A stretch of 63,101 bases of DNA from an uncultured Pelagibacteraceae bacterium (GCA_902594865.1 CACJNV010000005.1:1-63101), one strand, 5' to 3'. Shown: positions 18,547 through 27,831, counted from the stretch's first letter. Numbers and translations: made by a program. The notes: generated from the sequence alone by a model not told the origin.

Positions 18547-18870
18547 GTGAAAAAATTATTTTTAAATTTCTTTGGTAAATCAATATTTTTGATATTTTTA
18601 TCATTAACCCAAGTTAATGCTGATGAATTGTTTAATAAGGGAAAAGAAGTTTTTCTGGGAACTGGAAATTGTGCAGCATGTCATATGCTCTCAGATGCTG
18701 GATCGAACGCAATGGTTGGCCCAAATTTAAATGAAATTAGACCTGATATTCAAAGAATTATAATGGCAGTTAGAAACGGTATAGGAGTAATGCCAGCAAT
18801 GGAGGGTATACTAACTGATGAGGAAATAGAAGCAGTTGCTCACTATACATCTATAGCTGCGGAACAATAA
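18547..18870 (+). CDS. Periplasmic mono-haem cytochrome c (candidate PuuD electron acceptor)
   Basis: 107 residues from GTG at 18547. A cleavable signal peptide (about 1-25, ending VNADE) directs it to the periplasm. One haem site CAACH lies about residues 38-42, with a likely axial Met in GVMPAMEG and a C-terminal helix DEEIEAVAHYTS typical of class I cytochromes. Length and pattern resemble the cytochrome c domain that is fused to the C-terminus of PuuD in characterised urate hydroxylases. The PuuD of this cluster (26354-27262) lacks that domain, so I infer this protein is the detached electron carrier. It is convergent with puuE, eight bases away. Confidence 0.9.
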   Translation: MKKLFLNFFGKSIFLIFLSLTQVNADELFNKGKEVFLGTGNCAACHMLSDAGSNAMVGPNLNEIRPDIQRIIMAVRNGIGVMPAMEGILTDEEIEAVAHYTSIAAEQ

Positions 18871-18878
18871 TAAAAATT

Positions 18879-19778
18879 TTAACTATAATTTTTTATCCAA
18901 TGTCTAGCTATATCTACTCTTTTGCAGATCCAAACATCCTTAAATTTTGTGATGTAATTCAAAAATCTTTTAAGAGACTGTATTCTACCAGGTCTTCCAA
19001 TTAATCTACAATGCAAGCCGACCGACATCATCTTTGGTGAAGTTTTTCCTTCCTCATAAAGGGCATCGAAACTATCTTTTAAATAGTTATAAAATTGTTC
19101 ACCCGAATTAAATCCTTGATTGGTTGCAAACCTCATATCATTGTTATCAAGTGTATAAGGAACCATTAGCTGTTTTTTATTTCCTTTTTTTATCCAATAA
19201 GGAAGATCATCACTGTATGTATCGCTACAGTATAAAAAACTACCATTATCAATTACTAAATCTAGAGTATTTTCACTACACCTACCAGTGTACCAACCAG
19301 CAGGTTGATTACCAAAAATCTTTTTAATAGATTTAATCGCAAGTTTCATATCATTCTTTTCTTTTTTCTTTGATACATTTTGATAGTCAATCCATCTCCA
19401 CCCATGACTAGCAACTTCATAATTTGCTTTTTTTATAGCTGAACAAACTTCTTTATTTCTTTCCAATGCCATACCAACTCCAAAAATAGTAAGTGGAATT
19501 TTCTTTTTATTAAATAGATCGTGAATTCTCCAAAACCCTCTTCTTGATCCATATTCATAAATTGACTCCATATTTAAGTGTCGACCTTTAATTGGTTTTG
19601 CTCCTATAATTTCTGATAAAAATATTTCTGAAGTTTTATCACCATGAAGAGTACAATTCTCTGCTCCCTCCTCGTAATTAAGCACAAATTGCAAAGCTAA
19701 CTTAGCATTACCAGGCCACTTTACTTTAACTTTTTGGGAACCATATCCTACCAAATCTCTTGGGTATTTTTTTTTCAT
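18879..19778 (-). CDS. puuE: Allantoinase PuuE (polysaccharide-deacetylase fold)
   Basis: 299 residues, the normal length, starting with YPRDLVGYG, then QFVLNYEEGAENC, SIYEYGSRRGFWRIHDLF, ASHGWRWIDYQ and the late MMSVGLHCRLIGRPGRI. These are the hallmarks of the metal-independent PuuE allantoinase, not the metal-dependent amidohydrolase AllB. It opens the hydantoin ring of allantoin to allantoate. It is the last gene of the minus-strand set uraD-alc-allA-puuE, whose members overlap by four bases each, so they are almost certainly one operon. Confidence 0.94.
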   Translation of the reverse strand: MKKKYPRDLVGYGSQKVKVKWPGNAKLALQFVLNYEEGAENCTLHGDKTSEIFLSEIIGAKPIKGRHLNMESIYEYGSRRGFWRIHDLFNKKKIPLTIFGVGMALERNKEVCSAIKKANYEVASHGWRWIDYQNVSKKKEKNDMKLAIKSIKKIFGNQPAGWYTGRCSENTLDLVIDNGSFLYCSDTYSDDLPYWIKKGNKKQLMVPYTLDNNDMRFATNQGFNSGEQFYNYLKDSFDALYEEGKTSPKMMSVGLHCRLIGRPGRIQSLKRFLNYITKFKDVWICKRVDIARHWIKNYS

Positions 19779-20266
19779 TTTTTCAAAATAATTTTATCTT
19801 TTTTAAATTTATAAATAACGAGATTGTTTCCTTTTCCTTTTCTATCAACAATTAGGAAATTCATATTTTTCATAGAAATCAACGGAAAGTGCCAAATACC
19901 AGCATTGTAATTAACCCCAGTTTGTTTTGGGACTAAAAAGGATTGGATTTTATTTACATCTGGTTTATCTCCTTTTGGAGCTACAAACACTAAAAATTTT
20001 GTATCTTCCATAGGAATAAAGGCTTGGCTTCCTAAAGGATGTTTTTCCATCATATCAATTTTCATAGGAAAACTTCTTTTTTTTGCTTTAAAAATACTAA
20101 CAATTGCCTTACCTTTGTTTTTAGATGCATCTAAATTTATCAAATTATCAAATCTTTTTGCATATCCATCATTAATATTTATAGGATTTTTTTTTGACGT
20201 ATTTATTAATTGGCCAAATTTAGAAAAATTTTTTTTAGTAATTTTTTTTGCTTTTATTACTTTCAT
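19775..20266 (-). CDS. allA: Ureidoglycolate lyase
   Basis: 163 residues, matching the AllA family: FGQLI near the start, the central HPLGSQAFIPM, FLVFVAPKG, and GVNYNAGIWHFPL containing a metal-binding-type His cluster. The enzyme splits ureidoglycolate into glyoxylate and urea, the last step of the pathway encoded here. Start and stop overlap with alc and puuE by four bases, indicating tight translational coupling. The protein is lysine-rich like its neighbours. Confidence 0.93.
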   Translation of the reverse strand: MKVIKAKKITKKNFSKFGQLINTSKKNPININDGYAKRFDNLINLDASKNKGKAIVSIFKAKKRSFPMKIDMMEKHPLGSQAFIPMEDTKFLVFVAPKGDKPDVNKIQSFLVPKQTGVNYNAGIWHFPLISMKNMNFLIVDRKGKGNNLVIYKFKKDKIILKK

Positions 20267-21249
20267 TTCACAAAATTTCCAAATGCCCTTATTCTTGAAA
20301 TTCCACCGTCTGGATAGATATTTATTTTAAGATAATTTTCCTTACTTCTCTTAATTAAGAATTTTTTAAAAATATGTTTCTTGTGAGCTGACAGTTTTGA
20401 CTTATTTAAAATAAACTTCCAATTTTTTGAATTATTTACAATTGATTTATTGGACAGATTTTTTGAAATGCTTGCAGTTTGAATTGAACAACTATCGGGG
20501 TAGTTTCCTTTAAAATGATGGGTATCTATCTCTAGTTTTTTTATTAATCCTGGTTTTCCAAATTTTATTATAAGCCAATCAAAGTTTTTTCCTCTACTTC
20601 TTCTTGTTTCCCATCCATCTCCCATATTTTTTCCTTTACCAGGTGCTATAATATTTTCAGCCCTGCCGAAATGTTCATTATTACAACCAATAATTGAAGC
20701 GCCATTTAAAACAGATGTAAGGTTGATAGTTTTGTTATTTAAAAAGTTTTTCTCCATTTCAATTTTTCCATAAAGCCTTAGTCTTGCAACTCCACCATCT
20801 GGAAAAATGTTTAGTTTTATATAATTAAAAACAGATTTGTTGTTTGATTTGAAGCTATGGTTTCGGCTTGGCCCAAGTTTTTTTTTGCTCAGTAAAGAAA
20901 TCCATTTTGTTTTCTTATTAGGCTTTGTTTTACTTAAGCAACCCTCTAACGAAGCATGTGTGGGCTGATTTCCATTGAAATGTGTTGTATCAATGTCTAT
21001 ATCAAATATCTTTCCAGGTTTACCAAGTTTTAAAATTAAATAATCAAAACCTTTTGATCTTCTTCTCCTTGTTTCCCATCCATCCATCCATTTACCATGT
21101 TTGTCAAATAGTCCATCTTTAAAAACTGGAGTTTCGATGTTTAATATTCTGTGAGCAGCCGCAAAAAAATCGTCAGTCTTAAATATTACTTTAGATCCAA
21201 TTCTTGGATCCGCTAAGTTAATCATTTTTGCACTTATAAATTTTTTCAT
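20263..21249 (-). CDS. alc: Allantoicase
   Basis: 328 residues made of two homologous halves, each with a jelly-roll-type repeat. The first half shows DGWETRRRRSKGFDYLILKLG and DIDTTHFNGNQP; the second repeats this as GDGWETRRSRGKNFDWLIIKFG and EIDTHHFKGNYPDS. Such internal duplication is normal for allantoicase. It hydrolyses allantoate to ureidoglycolate and urea. It lies between uraD and allA with four-base overlaps on both sides. The use of allantoicase means nitrogen leaves as urea and not as ammonia via AllC/UAH. Confidence 0.95.
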   Translation of the reverse strand: MKKFISAKMINLADPRIGSKVIFKTDDFFAAAHRILNIETPVFKDGLFDKHGKWMDGWETRRRRSKGFDYLILKLGKPGKIFDIDIDTTHFNGNQPTHASLEGCLSKTKPNKKTKWISLLSKKKLGPSRNHSFKSNNKSVFNYIKLNIFPDGGVARLRLYGKIEMEKNFLNNKTINLTSVLNGASIIGCNNEHFGRAENIIAPGKGKNMGDGWETRRSRGKNFDWLIIKFGKPGLIKKLEIDTHHFKGNYPDSCSIQTASISKNLSNKSIVNNSKNWKFILNKSKLSAHKKHIFKKFLIKRSKENYLKINIYPDGGISRIRAFGNFVK

Positions 21250-21743
21250 TTTTTATTTATTTCATTCAAACGAAAGGTTGCGATTTTTTTTACTTGTTTT
21301 TTCGCTTCAAGGAATTCACTTTCTACATCACTTTGTATTCTTTGTCTAAAATTATTCAAAATTTCATTTTTATCTTTGCCTTTTACAGCAATTATAAAAG
21401 GAAAATTAAACTTTTTTTTATATTCTGAATTTAATTTTTTAAATTCCTCATATTCATCATTAGAACATTGGTTTAATTTTGCAGAGGCCTGTTCTGATAT
21501 AGATTCAGAGGTCATTTTTTTTGCTACAGCAAGCTCAGGATGAGCATTTAAAATCTCTAAAATTTTATTCCTTTCGTATTTTTCATAAATATCAAGCATT
21601 TTAAACACAATATCTTCAAAGTTTTTAAATGGTTTTAACTCAAAAGTCTCCATAGCAACTGACTCAGTTTTTTCAAAAACATTACCAAATATAGACAAAA
21701 AATCAGACTTGTTAAGATCGTTAATGTTATCTATTGTTCTCAT
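21246..21743 (-). CDS. uraD: OHCU decarboxylase (UraD)
   Basis: 165 residues, all helical in pattern, with the family signature ILNAHPELA carrying the catalytic His, FKKLNSEYKKKFNFPFIIAVKGK, and a C-terminal arginine-containing helix. It decarboxylates 2-oxo-4-hydroxy-4-carboxy-5-ureidoimidazoline to S-allantoin. First gene of the minus-strand operon. Its start is only 47 bases from the divergent uraH start, so both halves of the ring-opening steps share one regulatory region. Confidence 0.95.
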   Translation of the reverse strand: MRTIDNINDLNKSDFLSIFGNVFEKTESVAMETFELKPFKNFEDIVFKMLDIYEKYERNKILEILNAHPELAVAKKMTSESISEQASAKLNQCSNDEYEEFKKLNSEYKKKFNFPFIIAVKGKDKNEILNNFRQRIQSDVESEFLEAKKQVKKIATFRLNEINKK

Positions 21744-21790
21744 ATAACTTTTAAAAATTTAAGTTTGAAATTAAATGATACTATAATTTT

Positions 21791-22141
21791 ATGACAAAGC
21801 TCACAACTCATGTTTTAGATGTGTATTCTGGTAAACCTGGCAAAGGTATCCTAGTTGAATTGTTTTATATTAATAACTCAGAACGAAAAAAATTAACGTC
21901 AACAAAACTCAATGACGATGGTAGAGCAAATTCACCATTAGCAGAGGGAGATGTTTTTATTAAGGGTAAATATGAATTAATTTTTCATATTGGTGACTAT
22001 TTTAAAAACATATCTTCAGCTAGCGATGTACCATTCTTGGATGATGTTGTTATAAGATTTGGTATTTCAGATCCCTCACAGCATTATCATGTTCCTTTAC
22101 TTGTTTCACCTTGGAGTTATTCTACTTATAGAGGTAGTTGA
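21791..22141 (+). CDS. uraH: 5-hydroxyisourate hydrolase (transthyretin-related)
   Basis: 116 residues with the N-terminal TTHVLDVYSGKPGKG motif, internal FHIGDYF, the HYHVPLLVSPWSYSTYRGS end and the family-defining C-terminal Tyr-Arg-Gly-Ser. The His, Arg and Ser residues used in catalysis are present. It hydrolyses 5-hydroxyisourate, the product of PuuD, to OHCU. First gene of the plus-strand operon; xdhA starts at the next base after its stop. Confidence 0.96.
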   Translation: MTKLTTHVLDVYSGKPGKGILVELFYINNSERKKLTSTKLNDDGRANSPLAEGDVFIKGKYELIFHIGDYFKNISSASDVPFLDDVVIRFGISDPSQHYHVPLLVSPWSYSTYRGS

Positions 22142-23578
22142 GTGATATCGAGTTCTGTTAAATTTCTATTAAATGACAAGCTTATTGTAATCAAAAATCC
22201 CGATCCAAATCAAACGTTACTTAATTATATTAGAACTGAATTAAAAAAGACCGGAACTAAAGAAGGATGTTCTGAGGGTGGTTGTGGTGCATGTACAATT
22301 GTTTTAGGTGAATTAGTCGATAATAAAATTGAATATAAAGCAATTAATTCTTGTATTTCGTTTGTCCCAACACTGAATGGTAAACAACTTATAATTGTCG
22401 AAGATTTAGTTTCTAAAAATGGACAACTTCATCCTGTGCAAGATGCAATGGTGAAATTTCATGGCTCTCAATGTGGTTTCTGCACACCAGGATTTGTCAT
22501 GTCGTTATTTTCAATGTTTAAAAATAACAAAAATATTAATAATGAATTAATATCAGATTCTATATCTGGTAATTTATGTCGTTGTACTGGTTACAGACCC
22601 ATAATTGATGCTGCAAAAAGTTTAAATAAAATAAATAAAAATGATCAATTTTCTAAAAATAAAAATAAAATTATTCAGCAATTAAAAAAAATTAAACCAA
22701 AAAATATTTATATTAAAAAAGATGATAAAATTTATTTTTCACCAAAAAATATTAAAGATTTAAAAGGTATAATTAAAAAACATACTAATTTTAGTTTTCT
22801 TGCTGGAGGTACCGACTTATCTTTAAAAGTTACGAAAGAGAGAAAAGAAATTCCATTTATAATTGATTTAAAAGAAATTAGTGAATTAGATTTTATCAAA
22901 GTAAGTAAAAATTATTTAGAAGTTGGTTCCGCTACACCTTTAATAAAATTTGAAAAAGAAATTCAAAAGCATTATCCAGATTTTTATTCGGTTCTTAAGA
23001 GATATGGTTCTGTTCAAATTCGAAATGTGGGAACTATAGGTGGCAATATTGCAACCGCATCTCCAATAGGAGATTCATTACCAATTCTACTCTCATTAAA
23101 TGCAGAGGTTTTAATAGAAAGTTTTAATAAAAGAAAAGTATTACCTTTAAATAATTTTTTTGTTGGTTACAGAAAAACTAAATTAAAAAACAATGAATTT
23201 ATACACTCAATTAGAATACCATTATTTAAGAAAAATATTTTTAAGGCATTTAAGATCTCAAAAAGATTTGATGATGATATTTCATCTGTTTGTGGATCTT
23301 TTAATTTTGAGATTAATAATAATAAAATTAAAGAGGTTTATATTGCATATGGAGGTATGGCTGCTGTACCAAAAAGAGCTAAAGCATGTGAAAAAATTCT
23401 TAAAAATAAGCCTCTTAACATCAATACTTTTGATCAAGCAAAAAAATATTTAGAAAAAGATTTAAGTCCTATTGGAGACATGAGAGCTAGCAAAGAATAC
23501 AGATTAGAGATAGCAAAAAATTTATTAATGAAATGTTTTGTAGAAATAAATTTAAATAAGTTATCAAGAGTAAACTAA
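22142..23578 (+). CDS. xdhA: Xanthine dehydrogenase small subunit (2Fe-2S / FAD)
   Basis: 478 residues beginning with GTG directly after uraH. The plant-type 2Fe-2S domain has KEGCSEGGCGACTIV with a fourth Cys in NSCISF. The second, helical 2Fe-2S domain has QCGFCTPGF and NLCRCTGYRPI. The FAD domain (about 200-370) has FLAGGTDLSLK and GTIGGNIATASPIGDS. A CO-dehydrogenase-type C-terminal domain follows. With XdhB it oxidises hypoxanthine and xanthine to urate. The XdhC chaperone that inserts sulfurated molybdenum cofactor is not in this window. Confidence 0.96.
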   Translation: MISSSVKFLLNDKLIVIKNPDPNQTLLNYIRTELKKTGTKEGCSEGGCGACTIVLGELVDNKIEYKAINSCISFVPTLNGKQLIIVEDLVSKNGQLHPVQDAMVKFHGSQCGFCTPGFVMSLFSMFKNNKNINNELISDSISGNLCRCTGYRPIIDAAKSLNKINKNDQFSKNKNKIIQQLKKIKPKNIYIKKDDKIYFSPKNIKDLKGIIKKHTNFSFLAGGTDLSLKVTKERKEIPFIIDLKEISELDFIKVSKNYLEVGSATPLIKFEKEIQKHYPDFYSVLKRYGSVQIRNVGTIGGNIATASPIGDSLPILLSLNAEVLIESFNKRKVLPLNNFFVGYRKTKLKNNEFIHSIRIPLFKKNIFKAFKISKRFDDDISSVCGSFNFEINNNKIKEVYIAYGGMAAVPKRAKACEKILKNKPLNINTFDQAKKYLEKDLSPIGDMRASKEYRLEIAKNLLMKCFVEINLNKLSRVN

Positions 23579-25882
23579 ATGAGTAAAGAGAACTATATAG
23601 AGGAAATAAGACCACATGATAGTGCCTATAAGCATGTGAGTGGATACGCAGAGTACACTGATGATATTAATGAACCAAAAAATACCATTTATGGTGCTAT
23701 TGGTTTAAGCAAAAAAGCCCATGCAATAATCAAAAATATAGACTTAACCGAGGTAAAAAAAAGTGAAGGAGTGATATCAATAGTTACTCAAAGAGATATC
23801 CCTGGTAGGAATGATGTGGGTCCAGTTTTTGATGGTGATCCAATTTTTCCAGAAAAAAAAGTTGAGTTTTTTGGTCAGCCATTATTTGCAGTAGCTGCTA
23901 CAACTACAGAACTTGCTAGAAAGGCAGTACTAAAAGCCAAAATTACCTATAAAGATTTAAAATCTGTTATTACAATTAAAGAAGCTCTAAATAAAAAGCA
24001 ATTTTTATTCAAACCTAGAAAAATTAAAAAAGGCAACCCTTCTAAAAAAATAAAAAATTCAAAAAATAATTTAAAAGGAAATTTTACAACTGGAAGCCAA
24101 GAGCACTTCTATCTAGAGGGCCAAGCAGCTTTTGTTGTTCCTAAAGAGGACGATAATTTTTTAGTTTATAGTTCGACACAACATCCATCGGAAACACAAC
24201 AGTTAATTGCAAAAATGTTTAATCAAAAAAGCAATTCAATAAATGTTGAAGTCAGAAGAATTGGAGGTGGGTTTGGTGGAAAGGAAACAAATTTTATGAC
24301 GGCGTGTATTTGTGCTTTGTTGGCAAAAAAAACAGGGCAGCCAGTCAAACTAAGATTAGATAGAGATGACGATATAATATTGACTGGTAAAAGACATGAA
24401 TTTTTATCTGAATATGAAGTTGGTTTTGATGATGAAGGAATTATTGAAGGATTAAAATTAAACTTATCTTCAAATTGTGGAATGTCACCTGATTTATCAG
24501 CTGCTATAAATGAAAGGGCTTTGCTTCATGTAGACAATGCATATTATATTTCAGATATTGAGGTAACGAATAATTTATGCAAGACAAATATTCCTACTTC
24601 AACTGCATTTAGAGGCTTCGGTGGAAATCAAGGGATGATGGCCATAGAAAATATTATAGATAATATATCAAGGTATTTAAAAAAAGATCCTATAGAAGTC
24701 AGAAAGAAAAATTTTTATCAAAAAGATAAAAGGAATGTAACTCATTATGGAATGACCGTTGAAGATAATGTCATTAATGAAATATTTAAAAAATTAGAAA
24801 GTAAATCTAATTACAAGAAAAGATATTTGGATATAAGAAAATTTAATGAAAAAAATAAATTTAAAAAGAAGGGTATAGCTATTACACCTTTAAAATTTGG
24901 TATTTCATTTACAACAATTCATTTAAATCAAGCTGGAGCCTTAGTTCATATTTACACAGATGGAAGTGTTCATTTAAATCACGGAGGTATTGAAATGGGT
25001 CAGGGGACTCATACAAAGATAGCTCAATTGGTGGCCAATTCATTAGGATTACCCTATAGTTTAGTTCATATTTCATCAACAAATACGGCTAAGGTTCCAA
25101 ATACTTCAGCTAGCGCCGCTTCATCAACTACAGACCTTAATGGAGCTGCAGCATTAAATGCAGTAGCAAAAATTAAATTAAATTTAGAAAAATTTATCAA
25201 GAAAAAATATAAGATCTATAATCAAGAAGCAGTCTATAAAGATCAATATATAATATTTGGAAATAGACAATTTGAATTTAAAACCATAATTCAAGAGGCA
25301 TATTTAAATAGAATTTCTCTTTCTTCATCAGGCTTTTATTCAACACCAAAAATTAATTTTGATAAAAAAAAATTTAGAGGAAGACCTTTTTATTACTTTT
25401 GTTACGGAGCAGCTGTTTCGGAAGTAACTGTAGATACATTGACTGGTGAAAATATACTTGAAAGAGTGGATATCTTGCATGATGCCGGTAAACCAATAAA
25501 TCCAGCCCTAGAACTAGGTCAGATAGAGGGTGGTTTTATTCAAGGGCAAGGTTGGCTAACAATAGAGGAATTGAAATGGAAATCAGATGGTCAGATTACA
25601 ACTTTTTCTCCATCGACTTACAAAATACCTGCGGTAAGTGATATTCCAAAAAAATTTAAAGTAGAAATTTTTAAGGAGGGATTAAACAAAGAAAAAGTTG
25701 TTAATAAAGCAAAAACAACTGGTGAACCCCCTTTGATGCTAGCCATGAGTGTTTTTTATGCAATAAAAGATGCAGTTGCTTCAATTGGAAATTATCAGTT
25801 TGCACCAGAACTAAATGCACCAGCAACCCCTGAAAGAATTTTAATGAGTATTAACAAAATTAAAAATAAAATAAAAAATTAA
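23579..25882 (+). CDS. xdhB: Xanthine dehydrogenase molybdenum-binding subunit
   Basis: 767 residues, the usual size. The N-terminal aldehyde-oxidase domain starts DSAYKHVSGYAEYTDDI. Molybdopterin contacts are visible in RRIGGGFGGKE, STAFRGFGGNQGM, EMGQGTHTK, and the catalytic Glu in KTTGEPPLMLA. FRGFGGNQ includes the substrate Arg typical of xanthine dehydrogenases. It starts immediately after the xdhA stop codon with no gap, and guaD begins one base after its own stop, so stoichiometric expression is likely. Confidence 0.96.
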   Translation: MSKENYIEEIRPHDSAYKHVSGYAEYTDDINEPKNTIYGAIGLSKKAHAIIKNIDLTEVKKSEGVISIVTQRDIPGRNDVGPVFDGDPIFPEKKVEFFGQPLFAVAATTTELARKAVLKAKITYKDLKSVITIKEALNKKQFLFKPRKIKKGNPSKKIKNSKNNLKGNFTTGSQEHFYLEGQAAFVVPKEDDNFLVYSSTQHPSETQQLIAKMFNQKSNSINVEVRRIGGGFGGKETNFMTACICALLAKKTGQPVKLRLDRDDDIILTGKRHEFLSEYEVGFDDEGIIEGLKLNLSSNCGMSPDLSAAINERALLHVDNAYYISDIEVTNNLCKTNIPTSTAFRGFGGNQGMMAIENIIDNISRYLKKDPIEVRKKNFYQKDKRNVTHYGMTVEDNVINEIFKKLESKSNYKKRYLDIRKFNEKNKFKKKGIAITPLKFGISFTTIHLNQAGALVHIYTDGSVHLNHGGIEMGQGTHTKIAQLVANSLGLPYSLVHISSTNTAKVPNTSASAASSTTDLNGAAALNAVAKIKLNLEKFIKKKYKIYNQEAVYKDQYIIFGNRQFEFKTIIQEAYLNRISLSSSGFYSTPKINFDKKKFRGRPFYYFCYGAAVSEVTVDTLTGENILERVDILHDAGKPINPALELGQIEGGFIQGQGWLTIEELKWKSDGQITTFSPSTYKIPAVSDIPKKFKVEIFKEGLNKEKVVNKAKTTGEPPLMLAMSVFYAIKDAVASIGNYQFAPELNAPATPERILMSINKIKNKIKN

Positions 25883-25883
25883 A

Positions 25884-26354
25884 ATGGAAGATAAAAAAAA
25901 ATTTATGGCGAAAGCTATTGAACTTTCAATAAATAGTGCAAATACAATTGGTGGTCCCTTTGGAAGCGTTATAGTTAAGGATGATAAGATTATTGCAGAG
26001 GGTTCAAATAAAGTTACTTCTTCAAATGATCCAACTGCTCATGGAGAAATAGTAGCAATTAGAGAAGCCTGTAAAAATTTAAATACTTTTGATCTTTCTG
26101 GATGTGAGATTTATACATCTTGTGAACCTTGCCCAATGTGTCTCTCAGCAATTTATTGGTCAAGATTAGATAAAATATATTATGCAAACACTAGAGAAGA
26201 TGCAAAAAATATAGATTTCGATGACTCGTTTATTTATACAGAAATACCAAAAAAAATTGATGATAGGAAAATTAAAATGGTACAAATGCTCAGAGATGAA
26301 GCTTTAAAAGCATTTGAAATTTGGGATAAAAAAGTAGATAAAATAAAATATTAA
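25884..26354 (+). CDS. guaD: Guanine deaminase (cytidine-deaminase fold)
   Basis: 156 residues, the length of the Bacillus GuaD type. Zinc-site motifs are HGEIVAI (His plus catalytic Glu) and SCEPCPMCLSAIYWSRL. The C-terminal FDDSFIYTEI and the IKY end resemble GuaD more than tRNA adenosine deaminase TadA. It converts guanine to xanthine, feeding XdhAB encoded directly upstream. Stop overlaps the puuD ATG by one base. The alternative, a general nucleoside deaminase, is less likely given context. Confidence 0.9.
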   Translation: MEDKKKFMAKAIELSINSANTIGGPFGSVIVKDDKIIAEGSNKVTSSNDPTAHGEIVAIREACKNLNTFDLSGCEIYTSCEPCPMCLSAIYWSRLDKIYYANTREDAKNIDFDDSFIYTEIPKKIDDRKIKMVQMLRDEALKAFEIWDKKVDKIKY

Positions 26355-27262
26355 TGGAATTTTTACCTTATACAATAAAATGGTTAGAAGTTATCCTTAG
26401 ATGGGGCCACGTATTATTTGCAATATTATGGGTAGGTAATAGTTTTTTATTTAATTACTTAGATAATAATTTAAATAAAAATATAACAAGTGATGATATC
26501 GATGGTGAAGGATATCTGATGCATTCCGGTTTTTTTTATAAACTTTCAAGGTTAAAAACATCTCCACCTCAAGATTACTTAAGCAGATTAGTAATCTTCA
26601 AGTGGCAAAGTTACTTAACCTTTGTAACTGGAATGTTGCTCTTAGTTGTAATTTATTATTATAACGCTGAAGTATTGATGGTTGACAAACGTGTTCTGTT
26701 AATGCCTCCTAGTTATGCCATTATTATCTCGCTTTTATCATTGATTGTCGCTTGGTTTATTTATGATCTCTTATGCAAATCAAAATTAATTGAAAATAAT
26801 ATTTTATTTATATGCACAGGAATAATTTTGTTAACTCTTGTTTCTTTCGGTCTCACAAAATTATTTGGACCTAAATTTGCAATTTTGAGTGTTGGGTTAA
26901 TTATTGGTACTAATATGTTTGGTAATGTTTTTACTGTAATTATACCTAATCAAATGAACATAATTAGTAGTAGTGAAAGAGGCGAAAAATTTGACATGAG
27001 TTTATCTCTAGCAGCTAAACAACGATCAATTCACAATAATTATTCAACTTTTTTAGTTCTGTTTATAATGCTTTCTGGGCATTCGAGCTTTTTAGTTTAT
27101 CATCAATATAATTGGTTAATATTATGTGCGATTGCCGTTATTTCTGGTGTAGCAAGACATTATTTTAATTTGAGAGGAAGAAACATTCATAGGTTGTATA
27201 TTCTAATATCTTCAATAATAGCACTTATCCTTCTTGCAGTTTTAGTTTTATTATTTAAATAA
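26354..27262 (+). CDS. puuD: Membrane urate hydroxylase PuuD lacking the cytochrome c domain
   Basis: 302 residues with about eight hydrophobic helices. The N-terminus (EVILRWGHVLFAILWVGNSFLFNYLD) has the His and Trp residues conserved in PuuD, followed by a soluble GYLMHSGFFYKLSR loop, FKWQSYLTF and IHNNYSTFLVLFIMLSGH. Characterised PuuD (Agrobacterium) is about 100 residues longer and ends in a periplasmic cytochrome c domain with a CxxCH site; here the protein stops after the last helix and has no such motif. It oxidises urate to 5-hydroxyisourate. The nearby free cytochrome c (18547-18870) may replace the missing domain. Confidence 0.92.
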   Translation: MEFLPYTIKWLEVILRWGHVLFAILWVGNSFLFNYLDNNLNKNITSDDIDGEGYLMHSGFFYKLSRLKTSPPQDYLSRLVIFKWQSYLTFVTGMLLLVVIYYYNAEVLMVDKRVLLMPPSYAIIISLLSLIVAWFIYDLLCKSKLIENNILFICTGIILLTLVSFGLTKLFGPKFAILSVGLIIGTNMFGNVFTVIIPNQMNIISSSERGEKFDMSLSLAAKQRSIHNNYSTFLVLFIMLSGHSSFLVYHQYNWLILCAIAVISGVARHYFNLRGRNIHRLYILISSIIALILLAVLVLLFK

Positions 27263-27278
27263 CTAGATATAAAAAATT

Positions 27279-27803
27279 ATGTCTGAAAAAATGATTGTCA
27301 GCTGGGACGAGTACAACAAAACAGTTGAGAAGCTTGCAATCCAAATTGATGAGAGCGGATATAAACCAACGATACTAGTTGGCATCATGCGTGGAGCAGC
27401 GCCGATGATAGATGTTTTAAGTAGAATTTTTAAATTAAAATGTGCGTATCTTGCAGTTGAGTCTTACAGTGGTAAGGGAGTAGAGGATGAGCAAGGTGAT
27501 ATTGTGTTTTCAAGAGAAATGAGTTCGATAGCACCCAATATGGGTGGAAAAATACTTTTATGTGATGATTTATCCGACACAGGAATCACTTTTAACAAAA
27601 GTATAGATTGGTTAAAAAAATACGAACCCATTAAAGATAAAATAGAGGACATTAAAACTGCAACATTATTTAAAAAAAAGAAATCAACATTTGAGCCAGA
27701 CTTCTGTGCAAAAAGACTTCCTGATAATCCTTGGATAGTACAGCCCTTCGAAATTTATGAAGAATTAAGGATTGAAGAAATCAAAAAAAAACATCAGACA
27801 TAA
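27279..27803 (+). CDS. Purine phosphoribosyltransferase (xanthine/guanine type)
   Basis: 174 residues of the type I phosphoribosyltransferase fold. The PRPP-binding motif is LLCDDLSDTGITF (about 95-107); GIMRGAAPM lies earlier and FAKRLPDNPWIVQPFE-like residues at the end form the base-binding hood. Family members with this tail use xanthine, guanine or hypoxanthine. It allows salvage of purines to nucleotides as an alternative to the catabolic genes just upstream. A strong hairpin terminator begins one base after its stop codon. Confidence 0.87.
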   Translation: MSEKMIVSWDEYNKTVEKLAIQIDESGYKPTILVGIMRGAAPMIDVLSRIFKLKCAYLAVESYSGKGVEDEQGDIVFSREMSSIAPNMGGKILLCDDLSDTGITFNKSIDWLKKYEPIKDKIEDIKTATLFKKKKSTFEPDFCAKRLPDNPWIVQPFEIYEELRIEEIKKKHQT

Positions 27804-27831
27804 AAAAGGCCAGTTAAAAAACTGGCCTTTT
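27804..27831. terminator. Bidirectional rho-independent terminator
   Basis: Inverted repeat AAAAGGCCAGTT / AACTGGCCTTTT with an AAAA loop and flanking A and T tracts. It lies between the phosphoribosyltransferase (plus) and the BMP transporter gene (minus), which converge, and can serve both strands. Confidence 0.93.
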
